A stretch of 8,265 nt of DNA from Acidilobaceae archaeon. GTDB lineage: Archaea; Thermoproteota; Thermoprotei_A; Sulfolobales; Acidilobaceae. Below are positions 5,543 through 8,265 of this stretch, in pieces; position 1 is the stretch's first letter; every line of letters begins with the position of its first letter. The notes below the pieces were generated by a model that did no database searches, was not told the DNA's origin, and saw only the letters and a program-made list of their open reading frames with translations. The position numbers and the translations under genes were made by a program. The stretch is taken from positions 1-8,265 of the forward strand of contig JALUDK010000323.1 in assembly GCA_027044005.1 (NCBI GenBank). The letters run 5' to 3'.

Positions 5543-5599
5543 GTTATAAAAATATATTATGATTATTTTATATGAATAAAATATGTATTATGGTGCACC
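5543..5599 (-). terminator. Probable terminator after the subtilase gene
   Basis: Directly after the subtilase stop the minus strand has the 8-bp palindrome GGTGCACC (5599-5592), then an inverted repeat TATTTTAT/ATAAAATA (5583-5576 and 5571-5564, 4-base loop), then a T-rich stretch ending in TTTTT (5552-5548). U-tracts of this kind terminate archaeal transcription. The rest of the 133-bp gap (5467-5599) holds no gene that I can see. Confidence 0.5.
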
Positions 5600-8265
5600 T
5601 TACCCTACATTAACGTTTATGGGGACCACTACGAATGCTGGAACCTCGAACACTGCCATCTCTATGCCGTTTAGGGTTAGTCCTACGGTGTAAGTTATGC
5701 CTACTGGCGATACTAGCATTAGGTTTATCGTTGAGGTCGTGTTGGCCCTGATTTTTATGGGTACTGTTATCTCGTTTCCGAAGTTCGTCCTGTCTACTAG
5801 GGGCTCAGCGTAGGCGTCTCCGCTGGTTACGGTTGTGTAGGGGAATGCTCCTGATAGTAGGAAGGTTCCGCTTATTGTGACCTCTATGGCTGTCTCTTCT
5901 CCTGGCTGTAGTTGTATTGTTGGTACGTTCGCCCTGATTGGTATCACTGTGATCTTGTATGGCTCTGGGTATATGCTTGATGCGTCTATTAGTGTGTTGT
6001 GCAGCACGATCCAGTATGGTGATTGTGAGAATATTGGTGCTACTATGACTGCTCTCTGTGGGAATGGCCTGTCGTAGTGGGTGAACCAGCCTCCGGTTAG
6101 TGGTAGGGATAGCTTTCCTGCCACTACTGCCCCGTAGAAGCTGGATTCTGGGCCGTAGCCGAAGAGGCTTGTTGTTAGTATTGGTACTCCTTCTCCGGCT
6201 AGCATTACGTCTATGTTAGTGTTTGGAGCCTCCCATTCTACTGTGATTACGTACCCTACTATTGTTGGGTCTGTGGTTGTTATGGGTATTGTTCTCCAGT
6301 CGCCGCTCTCGTATCTCCAGGTCCAGTCGAATTGGCCCTCGACTGCGTAGTTCTTGTAGGGTGTGTCCTCTGTGCCGGCTAGGGTTAGCGCCTTGGTGTC
6401 TCCTGTTATTGTTGCTGCTACTGGTATTGAGACTGGGATTTGTAGTGTGTCTCCATTGTATGTTACCTTTATGTAGCCCTGGTATAGGCCTGGCTTGGCG
6501 CTGCTGGGCACGTTTATCTTTGCTACTAGTGTTGTTGGGCTGTCTGCTATGTCTATTGTCGATGGCACGGTGATCCAGCTCCATGGCTGCTCTACTGTCT
6601 TTCTGAGTTCTAGGTTTATGTTTAGTGAGAGTGGTATGCCTAGTAGTGGGTACTGGTTCGTTAGTATCCTTATGTCTAGTAGTGGAGCCTTGTCCAGTGC
6701 CGTCACGTCTGTTCCTAGGTACTCTGAGACGACGTTCTCTACTAGATTGAACTTCTCGGCTGGCTTGCCTAGTGTTATGTGGAATACGTTTGCCATCCTT
6801 ATGTCATAGTTCATCCTGGCGGTCTCTAGTAGTGATATCTGTCCGTCCCCGTTCGCGTCGATCCAGTACTGGAGCTCTACTCCTGTATAGAGGAATGGGA
6901 CGTAGTAGCCTTGCCTGCCTAGTGGATCCATCTTAGAGTATGGGTATGAGGCGACTATCTCCACTAGGTCTGCGCCTTGGAAGGCGTTCATGTCGATTGG
7001 TATCAGTATCCTTGCCCTAGTGTAGTTTAGGAGTATCGTTATTCCATCGTCGCTGGTTGCTTGGAGTAGGTCTGTTAATGGGAATATGCCCTCTGTCGTG
7101 TACACTATCGCCTCGTCTAGTTTCAGGTACTTTGTCAGGGGCTCGCTGTACTGCTTGTAGGTTACCGCCTCTACGTTAGCGTAGACTGATCCTCCCATAG
7201 TGTTAATGGTTATGGGTATCTCCTTACTCTCCCCAGGCTTCATGACCCCGGTATATACCTGCGTGTCGCCTACTGTGTTTAGCGTGTTGCCCTCTGGTAG
7301 GTACTGCATGTTTATCCCTGCATACTCGTAGGCGTTCTCGAATGTTGCGGTGGTTGACGCTATGGGTATGCCTCCCTCTAGCACGGCTTTTACTGCCTTG
7401 TAGGCGTTCACGTGGCCCGAGCCTTGGACGTATGGGTCATAGCCTAGGTCTGTCGCAGTGCTCTTTAGCACCGCCTTAACTAGGCCTGGGCTTGGCTTCT
7501 CACCGGTTGCCTTCATGAATGCCTCTACTATCAGCGCTACTGTGCCGCTGGTCATAGGTGTTGCCTCGCTGGTTCCACCGAACAGGTCGTAGGCCTGGGT
7601 TCCGTCTCCTAGCCCTGTGAGGACTGGTGCTCTTGCCCATGCAAAGGATCCGATGTTGACTACATCTGGCTTGGCTAGGCCTAGGTTTGTGGGTCCCCTG
7701 TCGCTCCAGCTTACTACCTCTCCCCACGCTCCTGGCAGGTATCCGTAGTACTGCCTATAGTCGAATAGGGTTGAGGCTCCTACTGAGATTGCTAGTGTTG
7801 ATGATCCTGGTATTGTTGCTGTTCCGTAGCCTGGTCCTCCGTTGCCCATGGCGTGTACCACTATTGTCCCGGTGTTGGCTACTATGTAGTCTTCTAGCAT
7901 GCTTAGCGGATCCATTGTGCTCATGAAGCCTATTAGGCCTACTGCGCTTAGGCCCCAGCTGTTGCTTATTATATCGACCTTGTGGTTACCGGTGTATGTC
8001 CAGTTCCATGGGTATCCTGCCTGGTCTAGGCCTGAGAAGAATAGCTGTGATACGTATGGGTTCATTAGGCCGGTGTTTGCTCCTAGCTTTGCCTTTGGCG
8101 CTATGCCGGTTAGCCTGTACTGCCCGTAGCCTAGATCAATTACCGTCTTGCCTCTACCGGCTATTACCGAGGCTACACTGGTACCGTGGCCTATGAAGTC
8201 GTATACGAATGACACGTAGTTGCCTCCCTGGATGTCCATTCCTGGTAGTATGAGGCCTGCCATGT
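5600..8265 (-). CDS. Large subtilisin-like serine protease (S8 family), N terminus outside the window
   Basis: At least 887 residues are visible and the frame is open at the window edge; numbering here starts at the ATG at 8263, which is internal. The catalytic His is H26 in GHGTSVASV, the oxyanion Asn is N141 in AMGNGGPG, and the nucleophile is S232 in GGTSEATPM, where the usual GTSMATP Met is Glu. The catalytic Asp must lie upstream. The protease domain ends near residue 297. The rest is beta-rich: an EF-hand-like loop DANGDGQISLLE (469-480), an Fn3/NEW-like domain (about 555-617, with WITVPSTI and AKPGLYQGYI), a PPC-like domain (about 640-776, with VEWEAPNTNIDVML), and a last sandwich to VPINVNVG. 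No C-terminal membrane anchor is seen. It is probably secreted or S-layer-associated and may serve peptide acquisition, as in pyrolysin-type archaeal subtilases. Confidence 0.93.
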   Translation of the reverse strand, partial: MAGLILPGMDIQGGNYVSFVYDFIGHGTSVASVIAGRGKTVIDLGYGQYRLTGIAPKAKLGANTGLMNPYVSQLFFSGLDQAGYPWNWTYTGNHKVDIISNSWGLSAVGLIGFMSTMDPLSMLEDYIVANTGTIVVHAMGNGGPGYGTATIPGSSTLAISVGASTLFDYRQYYGYLPGAWGEVVSWSDRGPTNLGLAKPDVVNIGSFAWARAPVLTGLGDGTQAYDLFGGTSEATPMTSGTVALIVEAFMKATGEKPSPGLVKAVLKSTATDLGYDPYVQGSGHVNAYKAVKAVLEGGIPIASTTATFENAYEYAGINMQYLPEGNTLNTVGDTQVYTGVMKPGESKEIPITINTMGGSVYANVEAVTYKQYSEPLTKYLKLDEAIVYTTEGIFPLTDLLQATSDDGITILLNYTRARILIPIDMNAFQGADLVEIVASYPYSKMDPLGRQGYYVPFLYTGVELQYWIDANGDGQISLLETARMNYDIRMANVFHITLGKPAEKFNLVENVVSEYLGTDVTALDKAPLLDIRILTNQYPLLGIPLSLNINLELRKTVEQPWSWITVPSTIDIADSPTTLVAKINVPSSAKPGLYQGYIKVTYNGDTLQIPVSIPVAATITGDTKALTLAGTEDTPYKNYAVEGQFDWTWRYESGDWRTIPITTTDPTIVGYVITVEWEAPNTNIDVMLAGEGVPILTTSLFGYGPESSFYGAVVAGKLSLPLTGGWFTHYDRPFPQRAVIVAPIFSQSPYWIVLHNTLIDASSIYPEPYKITVIPIRANVPTIQLQPGEETAIEVTISGTFLLSGAFPYTTVTSGDAYAEPLVDRTNFGNEITVPIKIRANTTSTINLMLVSPVGITYTVGLTLNGIEMAVFEVPAFVVVPINVNVG

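Noticed and set aside
6216..6584. Second minus-strand open frame inside the subtilase gene
   Set aside because: It is out of frame with the protease and gives a His/Asn/Arg-rich translation, a frame-shifted shadow of beta-rich coding sequence.
5600..8265. Repeated TAG/CTA trinucleotides across the window that look like short tandem repeats
   Set aside because: They reflect heavy use of CTA, ATA and GTA codons on the minus strand, not a repeat array; no CRISPR-like spacing was found.

Overview
All recognisable genes lie on the minus strand, so in transcription order the window reads from position 8265 down to 1. The content points to a hyperthermophilic archaeon of the Crenarchaeota/Thermoproteota. 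It shows a SPOUT methylase of the TrmY (tRNA pseudouridine-54) type, an archaeal-style endonuclease IV, purine-rich Shine-Dalgarno signals, many GTG and TTG starts, arginine written mostly as AGG/AGA, and very tight gene packing. A peptide-degrading member of the Pyrodictiaceae such as Hyperthermus would fit the large subtilase and the GTG/TTG starts, but that is an inference and not an identification.

Layout in transcription order. (1) 8265-5600: a large subtilisin-like (S8) protease whose N terminus, including the catalytic Asp, lies outside the window. It carries a long beta-rich C-terminal half and an embedded EF-hand-type calcium loop. It ends in an AT-rich gap (5467-5599) with a GGTGCACC palindrome, an 8-bp inverted repeat and a U-tract that together look like a terminator. 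(2) 5466-3639: a compact three-gene cassette. It encodes a ribbon-helix-helix/PIN-like fusion protein, a small von Willebrand A (vWA) protein with an essentially intact MIDAS metal site, and a second vWA-like protein that keeps the fold pattern but has lost the MIDAS residues. The genes overlap by 4 bp and are separated by 5 bp, so they are almost certainly co-transcribed. (3) 3596-2757: an endonuclease IV-type DNA-repair gene with its own probable TATA box and a 26-bp interrupted palindrome between TATA box and start codon. (4) 2697-1: a second run of genes behind a probable promoter at about 2743-2750. It holds a 108-residue protein of unknown function, an isoprenylcysteine methyltransferase/PEMT-like membrane protein, a TrmY-like RNA methyltransferase, a DHH phosphoesterase, and the start of one more gene that leaves the window.

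The strongest candidate for an undescribed system is the RHH-PIN / vWA / MIDAS-less vWA cassette. Its first gene resembles a type II toxin-antitoxin pair collapsed into one chain, followed by two paralogous vWA proteins that could form a heterodimer. The strangest single gene is the TrmY-like one: the conserved N terminus of the family is readable for about 24-28 codons upstream of the first ATG, with no ATG, GTG or TTG in that stretch. An AAGG motif precedes an ATA codon at normal ribosome-binding distance.
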